A DNA stretch of 64,000 nucleotides from Anaerobutyricum hallii (GTDB lineage: Bacteria > Bacillota > Clostridia > Lachnospirales > Lachnospiraceae), in contig NZ_LT907978.1 in NCBI RefSeq assembly GCF_900209925.1, forward strand, positions 77,001-141,000, written 5' to 3'. How positions within the stretch are numbered: position 1 is the stretch's first letter; every line of letters starts with the position of its first letter. Shown here one piece after another: positions 34,774 to 42,673 of the stretch. The position numbers and the translations under genes are program-made. The notes below the pieces were generated by a model. That model was given only the letters and a program-made list of their open reading frames with translations. It was not told where the DNA came from and made no database searches.

Positions 34774-35682
34774 GTGATGAAAGGCTTGTTTATCATTAAT
34801 CCATCTTCTGGAAGGCAGAATTTTATTGACAAGATTAAGGAGATTGCGGGAATGCTGGTCATTGACCAGATATGTAATACAATAGATGTTTTCTATACAG
34901 AGAAACAGGATGATGCCTTGAATAAAGCAGCCGCACTGGAAAAAGGCCAGTATGATTTTGTCGTTGCTGTTGGAGGTGACGGAACACTTAATGAGGTAAT
35001 TAATGGAGTAGTGATGAGTAAAAGCGAGACTCCGGTTGCTGTCATTTCTGCAGGAACAGTTAATGATTTCGCTACATATTTAAATCTTCCGCAAACCCCG
35101 AGAGAATTCTGCGATATGATAGCAGATTTCCAACTTAAAAAAGTAGATGTTGGCAAAGTAAACGACAAGTATTTTATTAACGTAGTAGCCGCAGGCTTAT
35201 TGTCAGATACCGGATTTAAAGTATCGAAAGATAAAAAAGCAGTAATGGGTAAGTTAGCTTACTATTTAGAAGGAGCGGCAGAACTTCCAAAACAATTCGG
35301 AAAAAGCTGGAAAATGAGGTTTGCAACAGACGATAAGACAATAGAAGAAGAAGTTCTCTTATTTATGATTGCAAACTCACAGAGTGTAGGCGGATTTAAG
35401 GAGATTGCCCCGCTGGCATCAGTTTCCGATGGTTTATTTGATGCAGTGATTATAAAGAAAATGGATATTTTTCAGGTGCTTCCATTAATGATCTCTATAT
35501 TACAGGGGGATCATGTAAATCATCCGGCAGTAGAATATATTCAGACAGAAAACCTTCAGATAGAGAATCTGTCCGGAGAGGAAGTAAAAGTAGATTACGA
35601 TGGAGAAGAATTACCGGAAGGTTTCCCGGTAAATATCAGTATCATTCCACAGGCAATACAAATCGTGGTACCGGGAAAATAA
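34774..35682 (+). CDS. Diacylglycerol kinase-like lipid kinase (DgkB/YegS family)
   Basis: Protein of 302 residues, DAGK_cat domain. GLFIINPSSGR at the N-terminus, the nucleotide loop VVAVGGDGTLNEVINGV (about residues 67-83) and the following GTVNDFATYLNLP are family hallmarks; the Asp of GGDGT is catalytic. It phosphorylates diacylglycerol or a related lipid and so recycles it into phosphatidic acid, important where lipoteichoic acid or the dlt system produces diacylglycerol. Start is GTG 34774 or ATG 34777, with AGGGAGG upstream. Its stop codon abuts palindrome D. Exact lipid substrate not inferable. Confidence 0.9.
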   Translation: MMKGLFIINPSSGRQNFIDKIKEIAGMLVIDQICNTIDVFYTEKQDDALNKAAALEKGQYDFVVAVGGDGTLNEVINGVVMSKSETPVAVISAGTVNDFATYLNLPQTPREFCDMIADFQLKKVDVGKVNDKYFINVVAAGLLSDTGFKVSKDKKAVMGKLAYYLEGAAELPKQFGKSWKMRFATDDKTIEEEVLLFMIANSQSVGGFKEIAPLASVSDGLFDAVIIKKMDIFQVLPLMISILQGDHVNHPAVEYIQTENLQIENLSGEEVKVDYDGEELPEGFPVNISIIPQAIQIVVPGK

Positions 35683-35845
35683 ACACTAATTTGTAAATTT
35701 TGTGTAGACGAAAAAAGAAAGAATACCATATCCCATCTGCTCTGTAGTCGCTGTGTTTAAAATGCTCGTTCGCATCTTAAACATGCTCCGAAGCCGCATC
35801 TGGGATAGGTATTCTTTCTTTTTTCTGACTATACAAAACTCACAG
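35682..35845 (+). repeat. Long palindrome D, core in + orientation
   Basis: End AACACTAATTT begins at the last base of the lipid kinase stop codon. Arms GTAGACGAAAAAAGAAAGAA and complement, then ATCCCATCTG / CATCTGGGAT, core TAGTCGCT (35745-35752) facing GCTCCGA (35785-35791), apical TTTAAAATGC/GCATCTTAAA. Same type as F, G, H and I. Forms a composite (35682-36341) with palindrome E. Confidence 0.88.
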
Positions 35846-36163
35846 TTGGTGAGAATGGGGATTGCTCGGAAATCTATGGTTTTCATCCAAATAAAGGCTC
35901 CAGATGAAGAATATTTTCTTACGGCAAAATAGTTCTTTGATTAAAAATCATAATCTCCTGGAGAATCCTCTTCTCTTTCCAACAGAAATCACTAATTTGC
36001 TATTTATTATTAAAAACAGACAGCTGCTGAAACAAAATTCTATGCTGAATTGTAAGAAGACTAACTACAATTATTTAGGAGAAGATATTCTCTTCTGGAG
36101 ATTTTTATTCCAAATAAAAACCAAAGCATTCTGGGCAAGCCACTTATTCCCATCCAAGCTTTA

Positions 36164-36341
36164 AATACTAATTTCCATCTGGAACCAAAGAACAGAAAAG
36201 CAGAAATTTGAGATAGAAGAAAATGTGATGTCGGAGCTAGTAAAAATGCCGGTCAGGCATTTTCTACGAAGCGACTATCTTCACATTTTCTTCTATCTCA
36301 AATTTCTGCTTTTCGTCTCTCTAGTCCATCAAATTAGTATT
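36164..36341 (-). repeat. Long palindrome E (178 bp), core in - orientation
   Basis: Ends AATACTAATTT and AAATTAGTATT. On the minus strand TAGTCGCT (36270-36277) faces GCTCCGA (36231-36237). Same type as A and J. The linker between D and E (35846-36163) has no gene; it contains arms related to those at 11236-11475 and a CAGACAGCTGCTGAAACAAA stretch shared with 11519 onward. Confidence 0.88.
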
Positions 36342-36355
36342 TTAGAAAATAATAG

Positions 36356-36384
36356 TTGCAAAGAATTTCTTTCTGACTTATAAT
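36356..36384 (+). promoter_or_regulatory. Promoter of the serS transcript
   Basis: TTGCAA, 17-base spacer, TATAAT, starting 15 bases after the right end of palindrome E. Confidence 0.75.
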
Positions 36385-36390
36385 AGACAG

Positions 36391-36668
36391 GAATATAGAG
36401 TTGTTGCGTTGAGAGAAGCTACGGTATGGATGTTTTTAAGAGAGTTGATGGTTGGTGAGAATCAGCAGGCGGAAGTACCTTTCCACTTTTTGAGCATTGA
36501 CGAAAGTCAAAGGCTGGTATCCTTTAACGTACCGACGAGAGGCTGTTATCGTTTTTCATATTTAAGACAGGATCGTTTGATGTATTTGGATATGTTTATA
36601 TAACAGCAATTTGGGTGGCAACACGGAATTCTTCGTCCCATGATGTAGGGTAGAAGGGTTCTTTTTTT
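36391..36668 (+). promoter_or_regulatory. T-box riboswitch of serS
   Basis: The T-box sequence GGGTGGCAACACGG (36613-36626) is followed by the terminator arms TTCTTCGTCCC and GGGTAGAAGGG and seven T. Stem I elements are visible upstream: AGAGAG, GATGGTTGGTGAGAATCAGCAG-type distal loops around 36438-36470. Uncharged tRNA-Ser would pair with the T-box bulge and keep the gene on. Candidates for the specifier are UCC (in CUUUCCAC) and AGC (in UGAGCAUU); I cannot decide between them. A short reading frame inside it (36409-36603) is not a gene. Confidence 0.88.
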
Positions 36669-36819
36669 ATCTCAGTCGAGAAGACTCCCACCTCTTTCAG
36701 GTGGTGAGTGACAGCAAATTTGTCTCAGTGGGAGTCCAATCTCCGACTGAGATAAACGCTACGCGAGGATGAGCAGTGATTCTGTAAAGAATATGTCAGC
36801 TTACGCTGATCAGAATCAC
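36669..36819 (+). promoter_or_regulatory. Extra structured leader between T-box and serS (unassigned)
   Basis: An outer stem ATCTCAGTCG/CGACTGAGAT (36669-36678 with 36744-36753) encloses GACTCCCA/TGGGAGTC, which in turn encloses CCACCT/AGGTGG and TGAGTGACA/TGTCTCA hairpins, so a three-way junction forms. A further hairpin GTGATTCTG/CAGAATCAC with an inner GTCAGC/GCTGAT follows (36776-36819). It is downstream of the T-box terminator, so it exists only in read-through mRNA. I do not recognise it as a known class. Confidence 0.65.
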
Positions 36820-36897
36820 GCGCCAAGTCTCGCAGCAGCTCGACTTGAATTTAGTCGGGAGAATTCCCGCTTCTATAACACAGGAGGAATATTGATA

Positions 36898-38184
36898 ATG
36901 TTAGATTTAAAATTTGTTAGAGAAAATCCAGAAGTTGTAAAACAGAACATCCGTAATAAATTTCAGGATGAGAAGCTTCCTTTAGTAGATGAGGTAATTG
37001 AATTAGATGCACAGAGAAGAGCAACTCAGCAGGAAGCAGATGATTTAAGATCAAATAGAAAGAAGATTTCTAAGCAGATCGGTGCATTAATGGCACAGGG
37101 TAAGAAAGAGGAAGCTGACGCTGTAAAAGAGCAGGTTACGAAGAATGCAGAACGCCTGGCAGAGCTTGAAAAATTAGAAGCAGAACTTGGGGAAAAAGTG
37201 AAGAAAATTATGATGATTATTCCTAATATCATTGACCCAAGTGTTCCAATCGGTAAAGATGATAGTGAGAACGTTGAGATTCAGAAGTATGGTGAACCAT
37301 TTGTTCCTGAGTTTGAAGTTCCATACCATACAGATATTATGGAAAGATTTGATGGAATTGATTTAGATAGTGCAAGAAAAGTTGCCGGTAACGGATTCTA
37401 TTATTTAATGGGTGATATTGCGAGACTTCATTCAGCAGTAATTTCTTATGCAAGAGATTTCATGATTGACAGAGGATTTACTTATTGTGTACCTCCTTTC
37501 ATGATTCGCAGCAATGTTGTTACAGGTGTTATGAGTTTTGCCGAGATGGATGCGATGATGTATAAAATCGAAGGTGAAGATTTATATTTAATCGGAACTA
37601 GCGAACATTCCATGATTGGTAAGTTTATTGATACTGTTTTACCAGCGGATACGCTGCCAAGAACACTGACATCTTATTCTCCATGTTTCCGTAAGGAAAA
37701 AGGTGCACATGGTATCGAAGAACGAGGAGTATATCGTATTCACCAGTTTGAAAAACAGGAAATGATCGTTGTATGTGAGCCAGAAGAAAGCAAGATGTGG
37801 TTTGATAAATTATGGCAGAACACTGTAGATTTATTCCGTTCTATGGATATCCCTGTTCGTACACTTGAATGTTGTTCCGGAGACTTAGCAGATCTTAAAG
37901 TAAAATCTATCGATGTAGAAGCATGGTCTCCTCGTCAGAAGAAATATTTTGAAGTAGGAAGCTGCTCTAATTTAGGAGATGCTCAGGCAAGACGACTGAA
38001 GATTCGTGTAACAGGTGAAAAAGGTAAATATTTTGCCCACACATTAAATAATACAGTAGTAGCACCACCTCGTATGTTAATTGCATTCCTTGAGAATAAC
38101 TTAAATGAGGATGGCTCTGTAAGAATTCCAGCACCTCTCCGTCCATATATGGGAGGAAAAGAAGTATTAAAACCAATAAAATAA
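36898..38184 (+). CDS. serS: Seryl-tRNA synthetase
   Basis: Class II synthetase of 428 residues that charges tRNA-Ser. The N-terminal coiled-coil tRNA-binding arm is about residues 30-105. Catalytic motifs are motif 2 SYSPCFRKEKGAHGIEERGVYRIHQFEK and motif 3 GSCSNLGDAQARRLKIR with PPRMLIAFLENN near the end. The start is ATG 36898 (MLDLKFVRENPEVV) with AGGAGG 10 bases before it. The frame is open further upstream, but that part is leader RNA. Controlled by the T-box at 36391-36668. The stop codon touches palindrome F. Confidence 0.97.
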   Translation: MLDLKFVRENPEVVKQNIRNKFQDEKLPLVDEVIELDAQRRATQQEADDLRSNRKKISKQIGALMAQGKKEEADAVKEQVTKNAERLAELEKLEAELGEKVKKIMMIIPNIIDPSVPIGKDDSENVEIQKYGEPFVPEFEVPYHTDIMERFDGIDLDSARKVAGNGFYYLMGDIARLHSAVISYARDFMIDRGFTYCVPPFMIRSNVVTGVMSFAEMDAMMYKIEGEDLYLIGTSEHSMIGKFIDTVLPADTLPRTLTSYSPCFRKEKGAHGIEERGVYRIHQFEKQEMIVVCEPEESKMWFDKLWQNTVDLFRSMDIPVRTLECCSGDLADLKVKSIDVEAWSPRQKKYFEVGSCSNLGDAQARRLKIRVTGEKGKYFAHTLNNTVVAPPRMLIAFLENNLNEDGSVRIPAPLRPYMGGKEVLKPIK

Positions 38185-38350
38185 ATACTGATCTGTAGAT
38201 TTCGTGTAGACGAAAAAAGAAAAAAATAATACATCCCATCTGCTTTGTAGTCGCTGTGTTTAAAATGCTCGTTCGCATCTTAAACACGCTCCGAAGCCGC
38301 ATCTGGGATGTATTATTTTTTTCTTTTTTCTGGCTATTCTAAATCTACAG
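38184..38350 (+). repeat. Long palindrome F, core in + orientation
   Basis: End AATACTGATCT starts at the last base of the serS stop. D-type arms (GTAGACGAAAAAAG...), core TAGTCGCT (38248-38255) facing GCTCCGA (38288-38294). It forms a 710-bp composite with G (38184-38893). The 378-base linker (38351-38728) holds no gene; it shares CCAGAAG/TTCCGGGAAATTAA and GCTGAATTGTAAG stretches with other linkers. Confidence 0.88.
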
Positions 38351-38728
38351 TTTAATAACATGGACTACACCAGAAGCCTATGACATTCCGGGAAATTAAT
38401 TTCTAAAGGACTGACATTTAAATGGTTGTATGTTGTTTACACTTGAAAATTGAATGCAATTCAACAGAAATACGCTTCCTTCTGGAGATTTTATCTGAAT
38501 AAGAATCGTAGATTTCTGACAACCCCCTTTCTCTTATTTTTTAACTGATTTGTAGAATGAGGTTAGACAGCTACTGTAATAGAACTTTTGGCTGAATTGT
38601 AAGGCAAGTATAGCAAAGAAAAGAAGATTAAATACAATTCAATCACATACAACAATTTGAATGTCAATCCTTTAGACTTTAATTTCTCGAGAATTCATAA
38701 TCTTTTGGAGAATCCCCATTCTCTCCAA

Positions 38729-38893
38729 CTGTGGATTTAAAGTAGTCAGAAAAAAGAAAGAATACCATATCCCAGATGCGGCTTGGGAGCGTATTTAAGA
38801 TGCGGAAGAGCATCTTAAATACAGCGACTACAGAGCAGATGGGATATGGTATTCTTTCTTTTTTCGTCTACATTAAATCTACAAATCAGGATT
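38729..38893 (-). repeat. Long palindrome G, core in - orientation
   Basis: D-type palindrome, inverted relative to F. On the minus strand TAGTCGCT (38823-38830) faces GCTCCCA (38784-38790). Its outer end AAATCAGGATT contains the dacF-like stop codon (complement at 38886-38888). Confidence 0.88.
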
Positions 38894-40334
38894 TTTTTCT
38901 ATGTGATATGCGTTCTTTTCGACGTTTTTCTAATTCGTGTCTATGAATCATGTGCATGATTAAAATAATAAGAATGACAGCAATGAGGATTCTTAAAGAG
39001 AAAGAGATTCCTTTATGTATTGCCTCTTTTCTTTTGGATGCTACAGGAGCAGTTTTCAGGTTATCATCCAGGGATTTTCCTTCAAGGTAGGCTTTGCCCT
39101 GCTTAGAAGTTATGTCATAGGTTACTTCTGTACGACCAAGTTCTTTACCATCGCAGGAGATAATGATATATCCAAGACGGCCTGTTTTTTTATCTTCATC
39201 TAGTTTAAAAGCGGTTTTTAACGTGGATTCGTCGAAGTCTTTTTTTACAAGGACAGAAAAATTAGTATCATAAGAGCTGTTTAATAACTGGATCTGGTCA
39301 AGCTTTGCTGAGTCGATCGAAGAGTTTTCTGTCATGGCAGTTTTTAAACTGAAGTTGGTCAGTGGAGTGACTGCTTTTACCTGATTAAATGCCCATTTGA
39401 ATAAGTTTGCGGTGTCGGTGTAGCTTTTGTCTGCTCCATGATCTTTTAAGATAACACAGATTAATTCAACATTATCTTTTTTTGCATAGGTTACTAATGT
39501 ATTGAGGGCTACTTGAGTAAAGCCGGTTTTGGCTCCTTCGGCATATTCATAATAGTAGTCACTGTTTTGTCTTAAAATTTTAGCATGATTCCAGAGTTCG
39601 AGTGTATCGGTTAAAGAATCGCTCTTTTTTAAGGTATAGGAAATGGTTCCGGCAATTTTGCGGAATTCCGGATGCTTCATTGCTTCTTTGAGAATCAGTC
39701 CCATATCATAGGCAGTTGTGTAATGTTCTTCATCAGGAAGTCCATGAGGATTTTTAAACTGTGTATTTTTACAGCCTAATTCTTTTGCACGCTTTGTCAT
39801 AAGCTTTGCAAATTCTGTAGTAGAACCGGAAATGTGTTCAGCGATAGCAGCAGCGGCTTCATTAGCGGATACCAGCATTAATGCATATAAGCTGTCTTCG
39901 ACAGTAAGCTTTGCGCCGACATTGATTCCGGCGGTACTGCTTCCGGCTTCGATTCCATTAACAGCGGCATTGGAATATGTGATGATATCGCTCATGTTAC
40001 AGTTTTCAACGGCGAGTAAAGCAGTCATGACTTTTGTGATGCTGGCCGGGTATCTTTTTGTGCTGGCTTCTTTTCCATAAAGAACCGTTCCGGTACCGGC
40101 ATCCATTACAACAGCGGATTCTGCTACGATGTCAGGTGCTCCGCTTAGCTTTGAGGTTCCATAGGAAGCGCCTGTTGCCTGAGTGTTAGAGGTGTCAGCC
40201 GATGCTTCTGTTGTTGCAGCGGTAGCAGCGGTAGTTTCCGTAGCTGTAGTAGTGGTCGCAGCCGCCGCAAAGGAATTTACACAAAAGCTGAAGGCCATTG
40301 TCAGTGTCAATATAAACGTAAATAATCGTTTCAT
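38886..40334 (-). CDS. D-alanyl-D-alanine carboxypeptidase (DacF/PBP5-like)
   Basis: Exported, membrane-anchored enzyme of 482 residues that trims the terminal D-Ala of peptidoglycan peptides. The signal peptide runs to about residue 25 (NSFAAAA), followed by a Thr/Ala-rich linker. The peptidase S11 motifs are all present: SITK with the active Ser, the SANEA triad and KTGFT. The C-terminal part is a beta domain (PBP5_C-like), then a TM helix and a basic tail (RHELEKRRKERISHRKKS). ATG 40334 was chosen because AAAAGGAG lies 7 bases before it; the longer frame to 40370 has no RBS. Its stop lies inside palindrome G. Confidence 0.94.
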   Translation of the reverse strand: MKRLFTFILTLTMAFSFCVNSFAAAATTTTATETTAATAATTEASADTSNTQATGASYGTSKLSGAPDIVAESAVVMDAGTGTVLYGKEASTKRYPASITKVMTALLAVENCNMSDIITYSNAAVNGIEAGSSTAGINVGAKLTVEDSLYALMLVSANEAAAAIAEHISGSTTEFAKLMTKRAKELGCKNTQFKNPHGLPDEEHYTTAYDMGLILKEAMKHPEFRKIAGTISYTLKKSDSLTDTLELWNHAKILRQNSDYYYEYAEGAKTGFTQVALNTLVTYAKKDNVELICVILKDHGADKSYTDTANLFKWAFNQVKAVTPLTNFSLKTAMTENSSIDSAKLDQIQLLNSSYDTNFSVLVKKDFDESTLKTAFKLDEDKKTGRLGYIIISCDGKELGRTEVTYDITSKQGKAYLEGKSLDDNLKTAPVASKRKEAIHKGISFSLRILIAVILIILIMHMIHRHELEKRRKERISHRKKS

Positions 40335-40507
40335 TGGGATTCTCCTTTTGATTCTGCCCAGTTGGGCCATGTTTTAGAGTTTTGCCAGGTCATTTTTAGA
40401 CCTTGCTTTTCATTGTATCCTACTTCTATAGAAAAAGCAAAAATTAATTGCAAAAATAATGTGCAGCGATTAGAATAGTACTGTATGTCTAAAAATATCA
40501 GATATGA

Positions 40508-40581
40508 AAAATGTACGCGAAAAGTTTCAGGCGGAAAATCAGCCACAAAAGTAAGTGCAAGAACGACTCCGAGAGTACATT
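40508..40581 (+). repeat. Stem-loop with GACTCCGAGAGTACAT motif, copy 1
   Basis: AATGTAC near 40508-40515 can pair with GTACATT; the 3' side is GACTCCGAGAGTACAT (40565-40580). The same 16 bases occur at 62584-62599 and, with one change, at 44515-44530. It lies upstream of trmB. Confidence 0.5.
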
Positions 40582-40637
40582 AAATGCAGTGGAAAGCAAA
40601 GTGCGTATTAAAGTAGAAAAGTAGATAGGAGAGTTTG

Positions 40638-41285
40638 ATGAGATTAAGAAATGTAAAAGGTTCAAGAGAACAGATTGCAGCGAATGAATATACAATTAAA
40701 GATGCAGAGCAGATCAAGGGTCAGTGGAAAGATTATTTTCAGGACGGTAAGCCAATTCAGTTAGAGATAGGGATGGGAAAGGGAAAGTTTCTTATGCGGT
40801 TAGCAGAGAAAAATCCTCATATTCATTATATTGGAATTGAAAAGTATTCCAGTGTTTTAGTCAGAGCATTAGAAAAGATGGAAGAAACTCCTTTAGATAA
40901 TATTCATTTTATTCGAATGGATGCAGAGAATATTGTGAATGTATTTGAAAAAGGAGAGGTAGATCAGATTTATCTGAATTTCTCAGATCCATGGCCAAAG
41001 GACCGCCATGCAAAGAGAAGACTTACTTCCAGACAGTTTTTAGAGCGTTATCATAATATTTTAAAAGAAGAAGGAAGAGTTATTTTTAAGACAGATAACA
41101 GACCATTATTTGATTTTTCTTTAGAAGAAGTAGAGGAAGCAGGATGGACATTGGAGAAATGTACATTTGATCTTCACCATAGTGAATACTTAGAAGGCAA
41201 TATTATGACAGAATATGAAGAGAAGTTTGTAGCAAAAGGTAATCCAATCTGCATGCTTCAGGTTTTTTATAAAGAAAATAAGTAA
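40638..41285 (+). CDS. trmB: tRNA (guanine-N7-)-methyltransferase
   Basis: SAM-dependent enzyme of 215 residues that makes m7G46 in tRNA. SAM-binding motif LEIGMGKGKFLMRLAEKNP, then GIEKYSSVLVRALEKM, the catalytic-site NFSDPWPKDRHAKRRLTSRQFLERY, and FKTDNRPLFDFSLEEV. The last is the conserved Thr-Asp-Asn/Asp segment. ATG 40638 is chosen over the TTG one codon earlier (GGAGAG 5 bases upstream). Stands alone with a leader hairpin. Confidence 0.96.
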   Translation: MRLRNVKGSREQIAANEYTIKDAEQIKGQWKDYFQDGKPIQLEIGMGKGKFLMRLAEKNPHIHYIGIEKYSSVLVRALEKMEETPLDNIHFIRMDAENIVNVFEKGEVDQIYLNFSDPWPKDRHAKRRLTSRQFLERYHNILKEEGRVIFKTDNRPLFDFSLEEVEEAGWTLEKCTFDLHHSEYLEGNIMTEYEEKFVAKGNPICMLQVFYKENK

Positions 41286-41338
41286 TCTGTACGGGCATAT
41301 GTAGAATAATAAGAGAAGGTTGGAATTTGATAAATCAG

Positions 41339-41413
41339 GCGCACATCTTTAGTAATGTTCATAGAATAAATCAGGGGTGATATTTTATGAATTTTAAAGA
41401 AAAGATGTGCTGG
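41339..41413. repeat. Inverted repeat overlapping a possible small gene
   Basis: GCACATCTTT pairs with AAAGATGTGC, and TTCATAGAATA with TATTTTATGAA inside. The 3' arm overlaps the start of the small frame at 41387 and could hide its ribosome site. Confidence 0.5.
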
Positions 41414-41515
41414 AATATTCAAAGAAAAAGTTTTTGTGACAGGGGAATCTGGCGATGCCTATTTAACTTTTGCCGGAGTATTTCAGAAGTGTGCAATATT
41501 CTGAATGGAAAATAA
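41387..41515 (+). CDS. Possible small cysteine-rich protein (42 residues)
   Basis: A 42-codon frame with AGGGGTGA 6-7 bases before the ATG and five cysteines (residues 8, 17, 24, 29, 36), several aromatic residues and net positive charge. No family recognised. It lies in the otherwise empty 343-base gap between trmB and the Cof-like gene, and its start overlaps a hairpin. It may simply be chance; the cysteine spacing and RBS are the only support. Confidence 0.3.
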   Translation: MNFKEKMCWNIQRKSFCDRGIWRCLFNFCRSISEVCNILNGK

Positions 41516-41628
41516 CAGAGATCAGGCCTTATATGTATTTGGTTTGAAGAAATCAGTATACTTCTGAGGGATTACAGATAACAAAATATGCTTTATAATA
41601 GTTTTATAATAGATGAAAGGATTTACAA

Positions 41629-42447
41629 ATGAAAATCGTAGCAATAGATTTAGACGGAACATTATTACATTCTGACTGTACGATTTCTTCTTATTCAAAA
41701 GAAGTGATCGCTGAGGCAGGGAAAAATGGGATTATGGTAGTACCGACTTCAGGAAGAAGCTTTCGAAGCATTAAGAATCAGGTAAAGGATATTGAAGGTG
41801 TAAAGTACTGCATCTGTGCTAACGGGACTTTGGTTGGAAATATTCAGACAGAAGAACTGATTCATAATTACAAGATACCACAGCATTTTGTTTATGACAT
41901 TTATAAAGAAGTGAAGGAAAGGCATGGATTTATAGAGTTATATTGTGACAATGATGCGTATGTAGAAAAAGAGGATATTCCTGTCTTTTACAATACAAAA
42001 ATGGGAAAGGATTTTTGTGACAGTTTACTTTCTACCGATGTAAAAGCGCTGTCTTATGATCTGCTGTTACGTCGGGGAACAATGCGGATTAATAAAATCC
42101 ATGTTGCATTTCCAGATCCGCAGGAATTGAGAGAATTTGCTGCTAAAATAGCGAAAAACGAGAATCTTGTTGTGACATTTCCAAGTGAATATAATATGGA
42201 GATTTTCCCAAAGGGATGTAATAAAGATGTAGGGATTCGTATTCTTGCTGAAAAATATAATATTGCACATGAAGATACCGTAGCGATTGGAGATAGTGAT
42301 AATGACGTGGCGATGATTGAATATGCACATATTGGAATTGCGGTAGCAAATGCGATGGAAGTATTAAAGGAGAAAGCCGATTATATTACGAAATCAAATG
42401 ATGAAGATGGTCCGGCGATTGTACTGAAAAAAATACTTAAAAAATAA
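41629..42447 (+). CDS. Cof-like HAD phosphatase
   Basis: HAD-IIB phosphatase of 272 residues. Motif I IDLDGTLL (residues 6-13, nucleophile first Asp), motif II PTSGRSF, motif III Lys near FPKGCNKDVGI, motif IV IGDSDNDVAM. The cap domain is the mixed alpha/beta Cof type. These enzymes hydrolyse sugar phosphates, flavin or pyridoxal phosphates with broad specificity. Preceded by TATAAT-like sequence and followed by the tRNA-Lys promoter. Confidence 0.93.
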   Translation: MKIVAIDLDGTLLHSDCTISSYSKEVIAEAGKNGIMVVPTSGRSFRSIKNQVKDIEGVKYCICANGTLVGNIQTEELIHNYKIPQHFVYDIYKEVKERHGFIELYCDNDAYVEKEDIPVFYNTKMGKDFCDSLLSTDVKALSYDLLLRRGTMRINKIHVAFPDPQELREFAAKIAKNENLVVTFPSEYNMEIFPKGCNKDVGIRILAEKYNIAHEDTVAIGDSDNDVAMIEYAHIGIAVANAMEVLKEKADYITKSNDEDGPAIVLKKILKK

Positions 42448-42457
42448 AAAATAATGC

Positions 42458-42486
42458 TTGCAATCTATGAAAGGTTGTTATATAAT
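42458..42486 (+). promoter_or_regulatory. Promoter of tRNA-Lys
   Basis: TTGCAA, 17-base spacer, TATAAT, 43 bases before the tRNA. Confidence 0.8.
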
Positions 42487-42529
42487 AGTCCTTGTCGTTG
42501 AGAGAAACGAAAACAAAACACAAGGATAT

Positions 42530-42602
42530 GCGCTTTTAGCTCAGTTGGTAGAGCAGCGGACTCTTAATCCGCGTGTCCAGGGTTCGAGCCCCTGAAGGCG
42601 CA
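42530..42602 (+). tRNA. tRNA-Lys (anticodon CTT)
   Basis: Acceptor GCGCTTT pairs with AAGGCGC. D arm TAGCTCAGTTGGTAGAGCA, anticodon loop CTCTTAA with anticodon CTT closed by CGGA/TCCG, T arm CAGGGTTCGAGCCCCTG. CCA is not encoded. Confidence 0.97.
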
Positions 42603-42606
42603 TTAC

Positions 42607-42651
42607 AAAGCATCGTTTTTAGGATTTAGGCCTGGGGATGGTGCTTTTTTT
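42607..42651 (+). terminator. Terminator of tRNA-Lys
   Basis: AAGCATC pairs with GATGGTGCTT and is followed by seven T; it lies just before the RBS of the next gene. Confidence 0.8.
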
Positions 42652-42673
42652 GTTGCCAAAAGGAGGAACAACG

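Noticed and set aside
35886-36164. Short reading frames within the palindromes and linkers (for example 35904-36164, 57631-57876, 13215-13403)
   Set aside because: They follow repeat sequences, change frame between copies, lack RBS, and look like chance frames.
36409-36603. 64-residue reading frame before serS
   Set aside because: It lies wholly inside the T-box leader, has no protein-like features, and its bases are explained by riboswitch stems.
36769-36897. In-frame extension of serS by 43 codons
   Set aside because: No convincing RBS before 36769, the sequence is a structured leader, and seryl-tRNA synthetase begins normally at ATG 36898 with AGGAGG upstream.
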